Shown here: positions 12,644-13,163 of the stretch, one piece after another
How positions within the stretch are numbered: the stretch's first letter is position 1
Layout of the letters: the number at the start of each line of letters is the position of its first letter
DNA from: DASYML01 sp036399835
GTDB taxonomy: Bacteria > Acidobacteriota > Blastocatellia > Pyrinomonadales > Pyrinomonadaceae
NCBI GenBank assembly: GCA_036399835.1
Contig: DASWMI010000010.1
Span: forward strand, 1 to 13,163
Length of the DNA: 13,163 bases
Reading direction: 5' to 3'
Program-made: the position numbers and the translations under genes
The notes under the pieces: model-generated
What the model was told of the DNA's origin: nothing
The model's input: the letters and a program-made list of their open reading frames with translations, nothing else
Databases searched by the model: none

Positions 12644-12720
12644 ATCACCCTATGCAACCCACACAGTGGGAGTAAGAGCGGCAGGTAGAGATTAAACCTC
12701 TACCTGCCGCTTCTTCGTTT
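12644..12720 (+). ncRNA. Possible short non-coding RNA of about 75 bases
   Basis: Between the extended -10 element and the terminator-like hairpin lies a short region with its own small stem, CCCAC (12658-12662) with GTGGG (12666-12670) and a three-base loop. Promoter element, small hairpin and terminator hairpin in this order, in a spacer without a plus-strand gene, are what a small RNA gene would show. No known RNA family was recognised. The alternative is that the large hairpin simply terminates the minus-strand gene to the right. Confidence 0.28.
12677..12720. terminator. Perfect 14-base-pair terminator hairpin
   Basis: AGCGGCAGGTAGAG (12677-12690) pairs perfectly with CTCTACCTGCCGCT (12698-12711) around a seven-base loop. 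On the plus strand it is followed by TCTTCGTTT. On the minus strand it is followed by CTTACTCCC, which is less T-rich. It lies 38 bases beyond the stop codon of the minus-strand gene at 12749, so it may terminate that gene, a plus-strand transcript, or both. Confidence 0.65.
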
Positions 12721-12748
12721 GAAAGCAGCCGATGATAAGGATCAAGCC

Positions 12749-13054
12749 TTACTGCTCGCCTGGCTGTGAATCATCCTGCTCCGTTTGGGAAAGCCCCTGC
12801 CTGCGTGTGATGACGAAGGCGAGGCCATCCAGAGCCTTCTTGGCAAAGCCCGTCGGGTCTTTTGTGCCAATCAGGCTCTTGCAATCGGTGATGATTCCGA
12901 GCAGCTCATCCCGAACTACACGCCGCATTTCCGCTTCCGCGTTTTCCGTCATTATTTTTGCCCCCGCGTCCCACTCAATCGAATTGTAAAAGGCTCTGAC
13001 TTCAGCCGTCCGCCTCAAGATAAGTGCGCTCTCTCTTGAACCGCCGCGTGCCAT
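12749..13054 (-). CDS. Unrecognised small protein
   Basis: The 101-residue product begins at ATG 13054, with AAGAGG on the minus strand (13061-13066) six bases upstream, a good ribosome binding site. The protein is charged, cytoplasmic by sequence, and appears helical: ESALILRRTAEVRAFYNSIEWD (8-29), then ENAEAEMRRVVRDELLGIITDC (37-58), a short DPTGFAKKALDGLAFVI (66-82) and an acidic Gln-rich tail ending QPGEQ. No catalytic motif, zinc site or signal peptide is seen. The gene is the only minus-strand gene in this part, and the strong hairpin at 12677-12711 lies just past its stop. Its promoter must lie in the last 100 bases of the window or beyond; I see no clear one. Family unknown. Confidence 0.65.
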   Translation of the reverse strand: MARGGSRESALILRRTAEVRAFYNSIEWDAGAKIMTENAEAEMRRVVRDELLGIITDCKSLIGTKDPTGFAKKALDGLAFVITRRQGLSQTEQDDSQPGEQ

Positions 13055-13163
13055 ACTAGACCTCTTATTCGGAGGGATTCAAGGCCATCCGATTCAGCTT
13101 TGCTCTCAAATAGCATGAGCGCCTGACCATGCAGTGTGACGATGGAAATTCTTGACAAATGCC

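Larger units (their letters stand above)
12256..12748. other. Gene-poor stretch rich in inverted repeats
   Basis: No credible gene was found in these 493 bases; a forward frame (12252-12596) crosses several hairpins and has no ribosome binding site. The stretch instead holds a series of inverted repeats: 12275-12312, 12311-12329, 12354-12392, 12397-12425, 12584-12626, 12658-12670 and 12677-12711. The middle (12430-12580) is AT-rich, includes a T9 run at 12503-12511 flanked by GGGCG and CGCCC, and shows little else. Confidence 0.6.

Noticed and set aside
13152..13157. TTGACA near the right edge as a promoter
   Set aside because: The window ends before any -10 box could be seen, so it cannot be judged.
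1..13163. CRISPR array, tRNA, rRNA or insertion sequence
   Set aside because: No regularly spaced direct repeats, cloverleaf, rRNA blocks or transposase frames were found on either strand. The dispersed CTGGWCCAG sites are irregularly spaced and lack shared flanks.

Overview
The window looks like chromosomal DNA of moderate to high GC from an Acidobacteriota bacterium, most likely Blastocatellia/Pyrinomonadales. This placement is an inference from protein families: an Oar-type TonB-dependent receptor with a VIT/vWA front end, a DUF4394 - Calx-beta - DUF4214 secreted protein, a secreted PA-domain M28 peptidase, and DUF4186 and DUF427 proteins. No rRNA, tRNA, CRISPR array, transposase or phage gene was seen.

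Left part (1-3800): the 3' end of an unrecognised gene (to 161), a small exported protein of unknown function (199-777, +), a convergent exported M28 metallopeptidase (812-2317, -), then a divergent YceH-family (DUF480) winged-helix protein (2619-3281, +) with a strong intrinsic terminator overlapping its stop codon. A stand-alone STAS anti-sigma-factor antagonist (3439-3792, +) follows with its own candidate promoter.

Centre (3853-8745, -): one uninterrupted 1630-residue reading frame joins an export signal, a VIT domain, a vWA domain with an intact MIDAS, and a complete TonB-receptor plug and beta-barrel of the Oar type. In Oar-like receptors the N-terminal position is normally held by a carboxypeptidase-regulatory-like domain; here VIT-vWA takes its place. 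This is the most unusual gene of the window. A 405-base divergent spacer separates it from a 644-residue exported DUF4394/Calx-beta/DUF4214 protein (9151-11085, +).

Right part (11118-13163): a candidate leaderless two-gene operon (DUF4186 then DUF427, ATGA overlap), an unrecognised 122-residue protein, then a gene-poor stretch (12256-12748) with at least six inverted repeats, two of them terminator-like and one of those possibly ending a short RNA. A small unrecognised minus-strand gene (12749-13054) closes the window.

Across the whole window, in genes and spacers and in different reading frames, the near-palindrome CTGGWCCAG recurs: ten exact 9-mers and about 22 TGGWCCA cores, where random sequence would give about 0.1-0.15 and 1.6. 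It behaves like a highly iterated dispersed palindrome, comparable in style to cyanobacterial HIP1.
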